From the NCBI RefSeq assembly GCF_041081105.1, contig NZ_CP163528.1, forward strand, positions 4,774,001 through 4,838,000: 64,000 nucleotides of DNA. The letters are read 5' to 3'. Within the stretch, counting starts at the first letter, position 1; every line of letters begins with the position of its first letter. The notes beneath the pieces are model-generated. The model ran no database searches. It was not told the origin of the DNA and worked only from the letters and a program-made list of their open reading frames with translations. Below, piece after piece: positions 36,000 through 44,386 of the stretch. A program made the translations under genes and the position numbers. Source of the DNA: Promicromonospora sp. Populi. GTDB taxonomy: Bacteria > Actinomycetota > Actinomycetes > Actinomycetales > Cellulomonadaceae.

Positions 36000-37394
36000 A
36001 TGACCGGCGAATGGATCATGGTCGCCGTCGGCGTTCTCCTCACAGCAGGCACTGCTGTCTTCGTGGCCGGGGAGTTCGCCCTCGTCACCATCGACCCCGC
36101 CGTGATCGGCGACTCCGACGACCCGGAGGGCGACAGACCCGGCCGGACCAGGTCTGGCCCCCGGTCCACGCCGGCCCACGCGGCTCTCGGCCAGGGCATG
36201 CGAGACCGCAGCGTGCGTACCGCGCTGCGGCACCTCTCCACGGAGCTGAGCTCCGCCCAGGTCGGCATCACGCTCACCACGATCCTGCTGGGCTACACGG
36301 CCCAGCCCGCACTGAACTCCCTGCTGTCGGCGTGGTTCGGTGCGGCCTCCGTGCCCACCGCCGTCTCCGCCGGGGCCGCGGCCGTCGTGGCCGTCCTGCT
36401 GGTGAACGTCTTCTCCATGGTGTGCGGTGAGCTGATCCCCAAGAACTTCGCACTCTCCGCCCCGCTGGCCACCGCGCGCGTAGTGGTGCCGGTGCAGCGG
36501 GTGTTCACCATCACGTTCAAGCCGCTGATCGCGGTGCTCAACGGCTCGGCCAACGCGCTGCTGCGCCGGCTGGGCGTCGAGCCGCGGGAGGAGCTGTCCG
36601 GCGCGCGGTCCGCGTCCGAGCTGGCCTCGCTGGTGCGCCGCTCGGCCGAGGAGGGCACGCTGGAGGAGTCGACGGCGACCCTGCTGACCAACTCGATCGA
36701 GCTGGACACGCTCAGCGCGCGCGACGTCATGACCGACCGCCTGCGTATGTCCGTGGTCGACCGGGACGGCACGGCGGAGGACGTCGTCGCGCTCGCCCGG
36801 CGCACCGGCCACTCGCGGTTCCCCGTGATCGGGGAGGACCGCGACGACATAGTGGGCCTGGTGCACCTGCGCCGCGCCGTCGGCGTGCCGCACGACCGCC
36901 GCGGCGAGGTGCCCGCGGCCGCCCTCATGGTGGACGCCCCCCGCGTCCCCGAGACGGTGCGCCTCGGTCAGCTGCTCGTCGAGCTGCGCGGTTTCGGCCT
37001 GCAGATGGCGGTGGTCGTCGACGAGTACGGCGGCACCTCCGGCGTCGTGACGCTGGAGGACGTCGTCGAGGAGCTGGTGGGCGACGTCGCGGACGAGCAC
37101 GACCCCCGGCGCGCGGGCGCCGCCCGGGCCGCCGACGGCTCATGGATAGTGCCGGGCGTGCTGCGCCCCGACGAGCTCGACGAGTACACCGGGATCGACG
37201 TGCCAGAGGGCGCCGCGTACGAGACGCTCGGCGGCCTCGTCATGGCCGAGCTGGGCCGCGTGCCCGCCGTCGGCGACGAGGTGGCGGTCGAGCACCTGGG
37301 CAAGAGGGTGACCCTGCGGGTCGAGGCGATGGACGGACGCCGCGTCGAGCGGATCCGGGTCCGGTCGCTGCCCAGGACGGAGGTGGCCCGATGA
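36000..37394 (+). CDS. CNNM/CorC-type membrane protein (hemolysin family)
   Basis: 464 residues: DUF21/CNNM transmembrane domain (about 1-190, several hydrophobic segments and 'ELSSAQVGITLTTILLGYTAQPAL' in parts), a CBS-domain pair (about 225-345, 'DVMTDRLRMSVVDRDGTAEDVV' region and 'LVELRGFGLQMAVVVDEYGGTSGV' in parts) and a C-terminal CorC/HlyC domain (about 365-455). Members take part in Mg/Co efflux or homeostasis; 'hemolysin' is historical. It overlaps the next gene by four bases (ATGA), giving a paired operon of two paralogous transporters that may form a heteromer. GGAG lies seven bases before the ATG. Confidence 0.9.
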   Translation: MTGEWIMVAVGVLLTAGTAVFVAGEFALVTIDPAVIGDSDDPEGDRPGRTRSGPRSTPAHAALGQGMRDRSVRTALRHLSTELSSAQVGITLTTILLGYTAQPALNSLLSAWFGAASVPTAVSAGAAAVVAVLLVNVFSMVCGELIPKNFALSAPLATARVVVPVQRVFTITFKPLIAVLNGSANALLRRLGVEPREELSGARSASELASLVRRSAEEGTLEESTATLLTNSIELDTLSARDVMTDRLRMSVVDRDGTAEDVVALARRTGHSRFPVIGEDRDDIVGLVHLRRAVGVPHDRRGEVPAAALMVDAPRVPETVRLGQLLVELRGFGLQMAVVVDEYGGTSGVVTLEDVVEELVGDVADEHDPRRAGAARAADGSWIVPGVLRPDELDEYTGIDVPEGAAYETLGGLVMAELGRVPAVGDEVAVEHLGKRVTLRVEAMDGRRVERIRVRSLPRTEVAR

Positions 37395-38437
37395 GCACGA
37401 CCACCGCACTCGTCATCGGCCTCGTGCTGCTCGCGGGCAACGCGTTCTTCGTCGGCGCGGAGTTCGCGGTGATCTCGGCGCGCCGCAGCGCCATCGAACC
37501 GCTCGCGGCTGCGGGCGACCGACGCGCCATCACCGTCCTGTGGGCCATGGAGCACGTGTCGCTCATGCTGGCCTGCGCGCAGCTCGGCGTCACCGTCTGC
37601 TCCACCGGCCTGGGCATCGTTGCGGAGCCGGCGCTCGCGAGCCTGCTGGAGGGACCGCTGCACAGCGTCGGGGTCAGCGAGGAGTTCATCCACCCGATAG
37701 CGCTGGTCGTCGCGCTGTCGCTGGTCGTGTACCTGCACGTGGTGCTCGGCGAGATGGTGCCGAAGAACCTCGCCGTGTCCGGTCCGGACCGGGCGGTCAT
37801 GTGGTTCGGACCGCCGCTGGTGTTCCTCGGCCGCGTGCTGCGCCCGGTCATCGTCGGCCTGAACTGGGTTGCGAACCACGCGGTACGGCTCGCGGGCGTG
37901 GAGCCCAAGGACGAGGTCGCCTCGGCGTTCACCGCCGAGGAGGTGCAGTCCATCGTCGAGCACTCCCAGGCCGAGGGGGTGCTGCGCGACGAGCAGGGCC
38001 TCCTGACGGGGGCCATCGAGTTCTCCAACCGCACGGCGGGCGACGTCATGGTGCCCGTCAGCGGCCTGGTCACCGTCGACGAGAACAGCACACCCGACGA
38101 CGTCGAACGGCTCGTCTCCAGGCACGGCTTCAGCCGGTTCCCGGTGATGACCCGGCGGCCCGACGGCGACGAGCTGGTCGGCTACCTGCACCTCAAGGAC
38201 GTCCTGTACGCGACGGGAGCGGCCAGGTTCGAGCCGGTCGCCGTCTGGCGAGTGCGCGCGCTGGCCGCCGTCGCGCCGGGCGACGAGGTCGAGGACGCCC
38301 TGCGGGTCATGCAGCGTTCGGGCTCGCACCTCGCGCGGGTCGAGGGCGCCGGCGGCGAGCTCCTCGGCGTCGTGTTCCTGGAGGACATCCTCGAGGAGCT
38401 GGTGGGCGAGGTTCGCGATGCCATGCAAAGACGCTGA
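37391..38437 (+). CDS. CNNM/CorC-type membrane protein, second paralogue
   Basis: 348 residues, shorter than its partner. It has the DUF21/CNNM membrane domain (1-185, 'AEFAVISARRSAIEPLA', 'ACAQLGVTVCSTGLGIVAEPAL' in parts) and a CBS pair (about 210-335), but no C-terminal CorC/HlyC domain: the protein ends shortly after 'VFLEDILEELVGEV'. The pattern of one full-length and one truncated CNNM paralogue in one coupled operon is common in actinobacteria and suggests a heteromeric cation-transport or sensing complex. The ATG overlaps the upstream stop. Confidence 0.88.
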   Translation: MSTTTALVIGLVLLAGNAFFVGAEFAVISARRSAIEPLAAAGDRRAITVLWAMEHVSLMLACAQLGVTVCSTGLGIVAEPALASLLEGPLHSVGVSEEFIHPIALVVALSLVVYLHVVLGEMVPKNLAVSGPDRAVMWFGPPLVFLGRVLRPVIVGLNWVANHAVRLAGVEPKDEVASAFTAEEVQSIVEHSQAEGVLRDEQGLLTGAIEFSNRTAGDVMVPVSGLVTVDENSTPDDVERLVSRHGFSRFPVMTRRPDGDELVGYLHLKDVLYATGAARFEPVAVWRVRALAAVAPGDEVEDALRVMQRSGSHLARVEGAGGELLGVVFLEDILEELVGEVRDAMQRR

Positions 38438-38561
38438 TGGGGCAGTTATTTACCGGGCGCTGGTAATCCGCTGACTTGGCTTGGCATGCCCGCTGAGCCC
38501 CGTTAGTGTCATGCGAAAGTCAGACCGCGAGGGGCCGCGGACATCGGACAACGGAGGCGCA

Positions 38562-39488
38562 GTGGAGTCCACGGCAGTGACGGGAATGCAGCCCGTCCTC
38601 ATGACTCGCCGCGCGCGGCGTGAGGCGGAGCAGCAGGGCACCAGGGCCACTCGCACGGGGCGCAACCAGGCGGTACGTGCTGCGGCGGTACGTGCTCAGG
38701 CGGCGCGGAGCACGACGTCGTTCGACCGGCAGGTCACGGGGGTCGTCCCCCGCACCACCAGGCCGACGTCCTCGGTGCCCGCGGGGCAGCGCTTCATCTC
38801 CCGCGCGACAGTGATCGGCACGCTGGCCGCCGCGACCATCGCCGCGCCGCTCGTGCAGGCCGCCGGTCAGCCTGGCGAGTCCCCGTTCGACGTCGAGGCG
38901 CCGCCTACCGGGCCGACCGTGCTGGACATCGTGACCCAGCCCGTGGAGCGACCCGAGGCCTCCGGGTCGGTGCTCCGGGCCGAGGCGATCACCCGCCCCG
39001 AGTCCGCCGCCAGCCGCTCGCTGGACCGCAGCCCCCTGCCGGACTGCGACATCGACGCGCCGGTCGAAGGGACCAACGGCGCGCTGACGAACCACTCGCT
39101 GTGCGAGCTGTGGCAGGCAGGGGAGTACCTGCGGCCCGACGCCGCGATGTCGCTCAGCGCGCTCAACGAGGCGTTCCGCGCGTCGTTCGGCCGGGAGATG
39201 TGCCTCGTGGCGAGCTACCGGGACCTGGACACGCAGTACGCGCTCAAGGAGTCCCGCGGCTGGTACGCGGCCTCCCCGGGCACGTCGATGCACGGCTGGG
39301 GCCTCGCGATCGACCTCTGCACCAAGGAGACCGGGGACAGCGACGTCTACTCGTGGCTCTGGGCGAACGCGCCGTCCTACGGCTGGCAGAACCCAGCCTG
39401 GGCGCAGCTCGGCGGCGCTGGCGCGTACGAGCCGTGGCACTGGGAGTTCGTGTCCGGCGTCGTCGAGAAGGGCGAGTGGACCGGATAG
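38562..39488 (+). CDS. M15-family D-alanyl-D-alanine carboxypeptidase-like protein
   Basis: 308 residues from GTG at 38562 (ACGGAGG upstream). The N-terminus is cytoplasmic and basic (residues 1-75, with an Ala/Arg repeat 'VRAAAVRAQAAR'), a transmembrane or uncleaved signal segment lies at about 83-105, and the C-terminal domain (about 190-305) carries the zinc-peptidase motif SMHGWGLAIDLC (H-x6-D) and PWHWEF with the last zinc ligand His. VanY/M15 enzymes trim peptidoglycan stem peptides outside the membrane. It is a single gene; two further Cys residues (in 'CDIDAP' and 'HSLCELW') could form a disulfide. Confidence 0.85.
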   Translation: MESTAVTGMQPVLMTRRARREAEQQGTRATRTGRNQAVRAAAVRAQAARSTTSFDRQVTGVVPRTTRPTSSVPAGQRFISRATVIGTLAAATIAAPLVQAAGQPGESPFDVEAPPTGPTVLDIVTQPVERPEASGSVLRAEAITRPESAASRSLDRSPLPDCDIDAPVEGTNGALTNHSLCELWQAGEYLRPDAAMSLSALNEAFRASFGREMCLVASYRDLDTQYALKESRGWYAASPGTSMHGWGLAIDLCTKETGDSDVYSWLWANAPSYGWQNPAWAQLGGAGAYEPWHWEFVSGVVEKGEWTG

Positions 39489-39500
39489 CGTCCGGTCTGT

Positions 39501-40166
39501 TTACAGGCTCAGGTGGGTGTTCGGCCCGAAGTCCTGGCGGAACATCGGCCCGACGCTCGCGAGCTCGGCCGCGAACGCCGGAGCCCAGCCGCTGTAGGGC
39601 TCCATGGAGAGCGACTCGTTGGAGAACCTGCGGTCGTCGGTGATCTCCGTGACGCAGAAGTCCGGGATCTGCAGGCTGGTGACCGGGCCGGAGCGTTCGC
39701 ACTCGGCCACCACCAGCGGGTGGTTGGCGCCGCCGAACACGTCGACCGACCAGCCGTCCGCCCCTAGCCACACCGCGTACCGGATCTTCACGATGGGCGC
39801 CCCGCCGCGGCGGACCAGCTCGACGCCGACCCGCGGGTCCAGCTGGCGCTCCGCCTCGTAACGCGTGCCGCCGACCGCCGGCCCCTTCACCGTGACGGCG
39901 GCGAAGTCGATGTCCGCGACGTGCGCCCGCAGGAGCTCTGCCGGATCGGTGTTGATGCTCAGGTCGGCATCGACCTCGCCGGCCTGGACGCGCACCCGGA
40001 GGGCGTAGCCGTCGTCGGCCAGGAAGTAGGACTGGACGATCAAGGCTGGCGCGTCCCGGAGCTCGGCAGGCAGCTCGCGCACGAAGAACCGGCGTTCGAA
40101 CTCGAAGTCGGCGTACCCGCGGTCGGCATCGGCCGCGGTGAACTCGTCGAAGCGATCATCACTCAT
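39501..40166 (-). CDS. CYTH-like (triphosphate tunnel) domain protein
   Basis: 221 residues. The N-terminal 'FEFERRFFVRELP' with its E-x-E-R-R-F pattern, 'LRVRVQ', 'VTVKGP', 'RYEAERQL' and 'PIVKIRYAVWLG' follow the strand/charge pattern of CYTH/TTM proteins, which bind triphosphates or polyphosphate through a tunnel of basic residues and metal-binding glutamates. The E-x-E-x-K motif is changed to F-E-F-E-R-R. The substrate is unknown; tripolyphosphate or nucleotide substrates are usual in the family. The gene is single and converges on the M15 peptidase gene. Confidence 0.72.
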   Translation of the reverse strand: MSDDRFDEFTAADADRGYADFEFERRFFVRELPAELRDAPALIVQSYFLADDGYALRVRVQAGEVDADLSINTDPAELLRAHVADIDFAAVTVKGPAVGGTRYEAERQLDPRVGVELVRRGGAPIVKIRYAVWLGADGWSVDVFGGANHPLVVAECERSGPVTSLQIPDFCVTEITDDRRFSNESLSMEPYSGWAPAFAAELASVGPMFRQDFGPNTHLSL

Positions 40167-40219
40167 GGGGTCCCCAGGTGCCTGTCGTCGGCTGATCCCG
40201 GTAGTTTACCCAGGCGGTG

Positions 40220-40780
40220 TCAAGGAGCGGCTTGCGCTACGGCGGGGGTCTGCGGGGTGAAGCGCTCGAACGCCACCTCGAGGTCGGCCATCGAGCACTT
40301 GATGCTGCCGGGCTTGAGCACGACGGGCGTGCCGACCAGACGGGTGTTGGCCGCGGCGACCACACGGCGCAGGATGGTCCGCTGACGCCGGACTACGGCC
40401 CGCGGGTCAGCGACGTCCACGGCCAGCACCCGCCGTCCGACCAGGTTCGCGGTCCGGGAACCGGTGACCTCGGACCACGCGACCTGCTCGACGCCGACAT
40501 TCGGCAGCCAGTCGGTGAGGCCGTCGCCGTCGAGCGTCAGCGCGGGCCAGGCCGGGAGCAGCAGGCGGCGCAGCACGATCAGGGCCAGGCCGGTGAAGAC
40601 CAGGGCCCCCGCCGCACCCGCTGAGACGGCGAACAGGGCGGCCGGCGAGCCGGTGGTCTGGGCGACGTCGAAGCCGAGGCGGGTGGCGATCACGCAGAGC
40701 AGCACCAGCGCGAGAGCGCCGAGCGCAAGGATGAGGACGTGCGCACGGGACGGGTAGAAGTCCACGGACTCGTCGGGCAT
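40220..40780 (-). CDS. STM3941-family membrane protein
   Basis: 186 residues from the ATG at 40780 (GGGTCCCGGG upstream is only a weak ribosome binding site). Two transmembrane helices (about 13-35 and 48-70) are followed by a beta-rich cytoplasmic domain of the bacterial-PH-like type ('PALTLDGDGLTDWLPNVGVEQVAWSEV' in parts). The pattern matches the STM3941 family, function unknown. The C-terminus contains 'LVGTPVVLKPGSIKCSMADLEVAFERF' (in parts). Stand-alone gene, 43 bases from the TauE-like gene in the same direction. Confidence 0.68.
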   Translation of the reverse strand: MPDESVDFYPSRAHVLILALGALALVLLCVIATRLGFDVAQTTGSPAALFAVSAGAAGALVFTGLALIVLRRLLLPAWPALTLDGDGLTDWLPNVGVEQVAWSEVTGSRTANLVGRRVLAVDVADPRAVVRRQRTILRRVVAAANTRLVGTPVVLKPGSIKCSMADLEVAFERFTPQTPAVAQAAP

Positions 40781-40823
40781 ACCCGGGACCCTAGCGGCAC
40801 ATGGGGTGCGCCGGAAGCCCAGC

Positions 40824-41606
40824 TCAGGCCAGCAGGAGCCGGGCTCCCGCAAGCGCCGTCGCGATCAGCACGGCCGTGCTGAACGCCGGGCCCGAGAGCC
40901 GGTGCGCCACGAGGCGGCCGAGCAGCAGCCCGGCGACCAGGCCCGGGAACAGGACGAGCGAGACGTGCAGCGAGTCGGCGGAGACGAGGCCCAGGCTCGC
41001 GCTGAACGGCAGCTTCGCGAGGTTCACCGTGAGGAAGAACAGGGCGACCGTGCCGAGCAGGCCGGCGCGTGAGACGCCGGCTCGCAGCAGGTAGAGGCTC
41101 ATCGGCGGGCCGCCCGCGTTCGCGATCATCGTGGAGACGCCCGCGGTGGCGCCGAGCGCGGTACGGGCGATGCGGTCGCGCAGGCGGGTGGGCGGGGGTG
41201 CGGCGTCGGCGTCGGGCAGCGCCGCCCGGCGCGCGGCGAGCTGCCGCACCAGGTCGCCGAGCCCGGCCAGGAGGAGCAGCGCCCCGACGATCCGGGCGCT
41301 GACGTCCGGGGGCGCCCAGCGCAGGGCGGCGAAGCCGATCAGGAGCCCGAGGGCGACGCTGGGCAGCAGAGCACGCAGGACGCGCCAGCGCACGGCGCGG
41401 CCGTAGGTGCTGACGGCGACGAGGTCACCGACGATGAGCAGGGGCAGGGCGACGCCCGCGGCCGGGACGGGCGGAAGCACCGATGCGATGACGGCCGCGC
41501 CGAGTGCCCCCAGGGGAGGCAGGCCGGTCTTGGCCAGGCCCATGAGGAGCGCGGCGATCGTGCCGCCGATGATGACGGGGACCGTGAGGGCGAGCGAGGT
41601 GTCCAT
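40824..41606 (-). CDS. TauE/SafE (TSUP) sulfite exporter family protein
   Basis: 260 residues with about eight transmembrane segments arranged as two halves of four, the TSUP layout. The second half has GGPPMSLYLL at its start ('ATAGVSTMIANAGGPPMSLYLL' in parts), a recognised family motif. TSUP proteins export sulfite, sulfoacetate or related anions. The start ATG at 41606 lacks a strong ribosome binding site. Downstream on the minus strand is the STM3941-family gene. The tRNA-Arg gene and its terminator lie upstream, so this gene needs its own promoter between 41607 and 41670 on the minus strand. Confidence 0.82.
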   Translation of the reverse strand: MDTSLALTVPVIIGGTIAALLMGLAKTGLPPLGALGAAVIASVLPPVPAAGVALPLLIVGDLVAVSTYGRAVRWRVLRALLPSVALGLLIGFAALRWAPPDVSARIVGALLLLAGLGDLVRQLAARRAALPDADAAPPPTRLRDRIARTALGATAGVSTMIANAGGPPMSLYLLRAGVSRAGLLGTVALFFLTVNLAKLPFSASLGLVSADSLHVSLVLFPGLVAGLLLGRLVAHRLSGPAFSTAVLIATALAGARLLLA

Positions 41607-41670
41607 GACGATGGGGACTCTACGGCGACGGGGAGATTGGCGGGGAGCTGCCTCCGGCGCCGGACAGCGA

Positions 41671-41713
41671 AAAGGGCCCCTAGACCAGCGTTGCGGCTGG
41701 TGAGGGGCCCTTT
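41671..41713 (-). terminator. Terminator after tRNA-Arg
   Basis: An 11-bp stem (41671-41681 with 41703-41713, AAAGGGCCCCT type) encloses an ACCAGC/GCTGGT inner stem. On the minus strand the outer stem ends in TTTTCG, giving a usable U-tract. It lies six bases downstream of the tRNA CCA end. Confidence 0.8.
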
Positions 41714-41718
41714 CCGGG

Positions 41719-41794
41719 TGGTGCGCCTGAAGGGACTCGAACCCCCGACCTTCTGCTCCGGAGGCAGACGCTCTATCCACTGAGCTACAGGCGC
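41719..41794 (-). tRNA. tRNA-Arg (anticodon CCG)
   Basis: The minus-strand sequence folds as a standard tRNA. The acceptor stem is GCGCCTG/CAGGCGC, the D arm is GCTC...GAGC, the anticodon arm is TCTGC-CTCCGGA-GCAGA with anticodon CCG, and the T arm is GGGGGTTCGAGTCCC (stem with TTCGAGT loop). CCA is encoded (41719-41721 on the complement). It reads CGG codons, which are abundant in this GC-rich genome. Confidence 0.95.
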
Positions 41795-41955
41795 GTGGCC
41801 GAATCCAGAGAGCTTGAACTCACCGCATCGGCCGCTATGAGACTACCAGGTGACGCGCCAGGGGCGTGCATCGATTCCTGTGACGAGCATCGTGCCCGAC
41901 GGCGACCGCCACCGGCTCGGCGATCGAATTCGTCGACAATGCCAGACACTTCACT

Positions 41956-41984
41956 GGCAACCTTCCTTCGGTCGTGTGCGTCTG
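41956..41984 (+). promoter_or_regulatory. Candidate ECF-type promoter of the SigE-family operon
   Basis: GGCAACC (41956-41962) and CGTCTG (41979-41984) are separated by 16 bases: an AAC-type -35 with a CGTC-type -10, the pattern used by ECF sigma factors. It lies about 70 bases before the sigma gene, so autoregulation is plausible. Confidence 0.45.
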
Positions 41985-42054
41985 TGTGCCATGAATCTGC
42001 GAAGAGCCCGACCCTTGCGGCGTACCGACGTGTACGCGGCCGACGAAGAACGAG

Positions 42055-42660
42055 GTGGTGGACGTGGTGAGTGACGACGCGGCGATCCTTGACGATCCCC
42101 GGGCAAAGGTGGTGACCACGGGCACCCAGGCCGAGCGGTTCACGGCGTTCGCCAGGGACCGCTCGCCCGAGCTGTCCCGCATCGCCTATCTGCTGTGCGG
42201 CGACGTGCATCGGGCCGCCGACCTGGTGCAGCTTGCGCTGGAGAGGACGTACCGGGCCTGGAACAGGGTGGGCGACGGTGAACCGTTCGCTTACGCCCGC
42301 AAGGTGATCGCCACCGCCCGGATCGACAGCTGGCGCCGGACCAAGCACGACGTCCTGGTGGCCCCGACCGATCTTCGCCCCGGTTCCGCGTCGGACGGCA
42401 CCCAGCACGTCGTCGACCGCGACGAGCTGGTGCGGGCGCTACGGCAGCTTCCCGCAGCACAACGGCGGATCGTCGTCCTGCGGTACCTGCTGGATCGCAC
42501 GGAGAAGCAGACGGCCGAGGACCTGGGGATTTCCCGGGGGTCCGTGAAGTCGGGTGCATCGCGCGGCCTCGATCGGCTGCGCGAGATCCTCGGCGACCGG
42601 CATTCAGGACCACTGGCGGCAACAGACGACGCGATCTCACGGAAGGAGGCACAGCGATGA
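42055..42660 (+). CDS. SigE-family RNA polymerase sigma factor (ECF)
   Basis: 201 residues from GTG at 42055 (ACGAGG next to it; GTGs at 42058 and 42067 are alternatives). Region 2 (about 25-90, 'LSRIAYLLCGDVHRAADLVQLALERTYRAW' in parts) and region 4 (about 125-180, 'AAQRRIVVLRYLLDRTEKQTAEDLGISRGSVKSGASRGLDRLR' in parts) match the SigE-family sigma factors abundant in actinobacteria. It overlaps the next gene by four bases (ATGA), a membrane protein, so the two form a sigma/anti-sigma-like unit. The stimulus is unknown. Confidence 0.88.
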   Translation: MVDVVSDDAAILDDPRAKVVTTGTQAERFTAFARDRSPELSRIAYLLCGDVHRAADLVQLALERTYRAWNRVGDGEPFAYARKVIATARIDSWRRTKHDVLVAPTDLRPGSASDGTQHVVDRDELVRALRQLPAAQRRIVVLRYLLDRTEKQTAEDLGISRGSVKSGASRGLDRLREILGDRHSGPLAATDDAISRKEAQR

Positions 42661-44261
42661 AGGAGCAGAGCGACAACCTGGTGAAGCTGATCCACGACGC
42701 CGCGGGTCAGGTCGGACCCCTGGATGGGATCGATGGCGACGCGATGGCACGGCGGGCTATCCGCCACGAGCGCACACGTCGAGGTGTGATCGGGGGCACC
42801 GTGGCCATCGTGCTGGGGGCATTGGTCACGGTAGGGACGGCTTGGTTCGTCGAGCGACCGGCGCTTCCGGCGCTGCTGCCGTGGGTCCAGTCGTCCCAGG
42901 TCCACTCGGACGGCCTGGTCTTCGAGGTGCCGGACGGCTACGAGGAGTTCAGCCCCACGGGGGACCCGATGTGGGGGCTCGACCCGTTCATCCCGGACGA
43001 GCAGGAGATGGAGCAGCTCCCTTATGCGGAATCGTGGGTGGCCGCGGCGCCCGCGGAGGACACGCCGCTTTCCGGAGAGCTGGTCGGGAACCCGGTGACC
43101 GAGGTCGATGTTCCCGGGGCCGTGGCCGCACGCTGGTCCACCTACTCCGCGGATGACGTCTCCGTGCCGGGCTTCTGGGAGCGCAACGAGGGAGACGGCG
43201 ACTTCGTGGGCGAGCTGGACGTCGAGCTCACCTCTGGAGCGGTGGTTCGCCTCACCATGAGCCTGACGGATGACGACGCACCGCAAGACACCTTCGAGCG
43301 GCTTGTTCGTACGGTGAGCGTGGACGGGGACTTCGCCGGGCCGGACGTCTCGGGGAGGACCGTCCAGGAGGACCTGCCGCTCCTCGAGTCCGCGGACACA
43401 CCCGAGACCTGGGAGCAGACCGAGTTCCACGGGCTGCGGTATGCGGCACCCGAAGACTGGGAGGCGATCGACGGGCAGGATGCGGAGAACCCGGGTGACA
43501 CGCTGCTCCTGCGCCGGCCGGACGGCAACGCGGAGCTGCAGCTCGCCGTGACGGACAGGCTGGAGAACTACGAGTCGGGCGGCGAGCTCGACCTCCCGGA
43601 CTTCTATCGCTTCGACCTGGCGGGCGCCGACGTGTCGACGGTACTGGTCGAGCGGTTCGACGGCGAGTACCGGGCCTACATCGAGGTGCGTCGCGCTGGC
43701 GGCCTGAGCTACACGGTGAACCTCTCCGGTTACCCCGGTGCCGGGGACCTCGACGACCATCTCGCGGAGACCCTCGGCAGCCTCGGCTTCACCGGGGCGT
43801 CGACGGACGGAGCCTCTGCCTACGAAGACCTGGATCCTGCGGACCCGTTGCTGCAGGACCCGCCGTCGGGCTGGGCACCGGTCACGTTCGAGGGCCTCGG
43901 CCTGACCCTGCCGCCGGAGCTGAGGAGCGACGAAGGGACGTGGGGTATCTGGACCAGCGACTCCGCAGACTCCTGGGAGTCCCTGTCGATCTCCCCCTGG
44001 GACATGGAAGCGTACGACCAGCCCCTTGGCCTCGATGAGAACGGGTACCGGTACGAGCCGCCGGGTACGGCGCGCGGGGTCGTGACGGTCGGGACCGACA
44101 CCGAGACCGGCGAGGCGACCTTCCTTGGCCGCGCCACGTTCTACCTGACGGCCGACGGGCGCAAGGCGTTCGACGTCCGGTACGAGGGCTCGGGAGCGAC
44201 CGAGGAAAGGTGGTGGCAGATCCTCGCGTCGCTGGACGCAGCCGGGCTGACCTCGTCCTGA
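42657..44261 (+). CDS. Membrane protein with three repeated extracellular domains, candidate anti-sigma factor
   Basis: 534 residues coupled to the sigma gene. A cytoplasmic part of about 42 residues (Arg-rich toward its end), one transmembrane segment (about 43-65), then an acidic exterior of about 465 residues. The exterior appears triplicated: units begin at about residue 80 (SDGLVFEVPDGYEE), 257 (FHGLRYAAPEDWEA) and 411 (FEGLGLTLPPELRS), and close with ERLVRTVSVDG, LAETLGSLGF and WWQILASLDAAG. The entry strand and closing helix resemble Mog1/PsbP-like domains. Position and layout fit an anti-sigma or signal receptor for the upstream sigma factor, but no zinc motif or known anti-sigma domain is visible. 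Confidence 0.7.
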   Translation: MKEQSDNLVKLIHDAAGQVGPLDGIDGDAMARRAIRHERTRRGVIGGTVAIVLGALVTVGTAWFVERPALPALLPWVQSSQVHSDGLVFEVPDGYEEFSPTGDPMWGLDPFIPDEQEMEQLPYAESWVAAAPAEDTPLSGELVGNPVTEVDVPGAVAARWSTYSADDVSVPGFWERNEGDGDFVGELDVELTSGAVVRLTMSLTDDDAPQDTFERLVRTVSVDGDFAGPDVSGRTVQEDLPLLESADTPETWEQTEFHGLRYAAPEDWEAIDGQDAENPGDTLLLRRPDGNAELQLAVTDRLENYESGGELDLPDFYRFDLAGADVSTVLVERFDGEYRAYIEVRRAGGLSYTVNLSGYPGAGDLDDHLAETLGSLGFTGASTDGASAYEDLDPADPLLQDPPSGWAPVTFEGLGLTLPPELRSDEGTWGIWTSDSADSWESLSISPWDMEAYDQPLGLDENGYRYEPPGTARGVVTVGTDTETGEATFLGRATFYLTADGRKAFDVRYEGSGATEERWWQILASLDAAGLTSS

Positions 44262-44281
44262 TCCCTGCTTGATTCTCCTGC

Positions 44282-44323
44282 CCGACGCCGGCCGGTGCAC
44301 CCAGGTGCACCGGCCGGCGTCGG
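44282..44323. terminator. Long palindromic terminator after the SigE-family operon
   Basis: A 20-bp stem pairs 44282-44301 with 44304-44323 (CCGACGCCGGCCGGTGCACC) around a two-base loop. It starts 21 bases after the stop codon. There is no U-tract. Confidence 0.75.
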
Positions 44324-44353
44324 CATCGTGTTCCGGGGTGTGGAAGGCGGAGG

Positions 44354-44380
44354 TTGCGTGTCGGTGCTCGCCCGTAGAAT
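44354..44380 (+). promoter_or_regulatory. Promoter of argS, leaderless start
   Basis: TTGCGT (44354-44359) and TAGAAT (44375-44380) are separated by 15 bases. The TAGAAT box ends seven bases before the argS GTG at 44387, so the mRNA probably begins with the start codon. Confidence 0.6.
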
Positions 44381-44386
44381 CGATCC

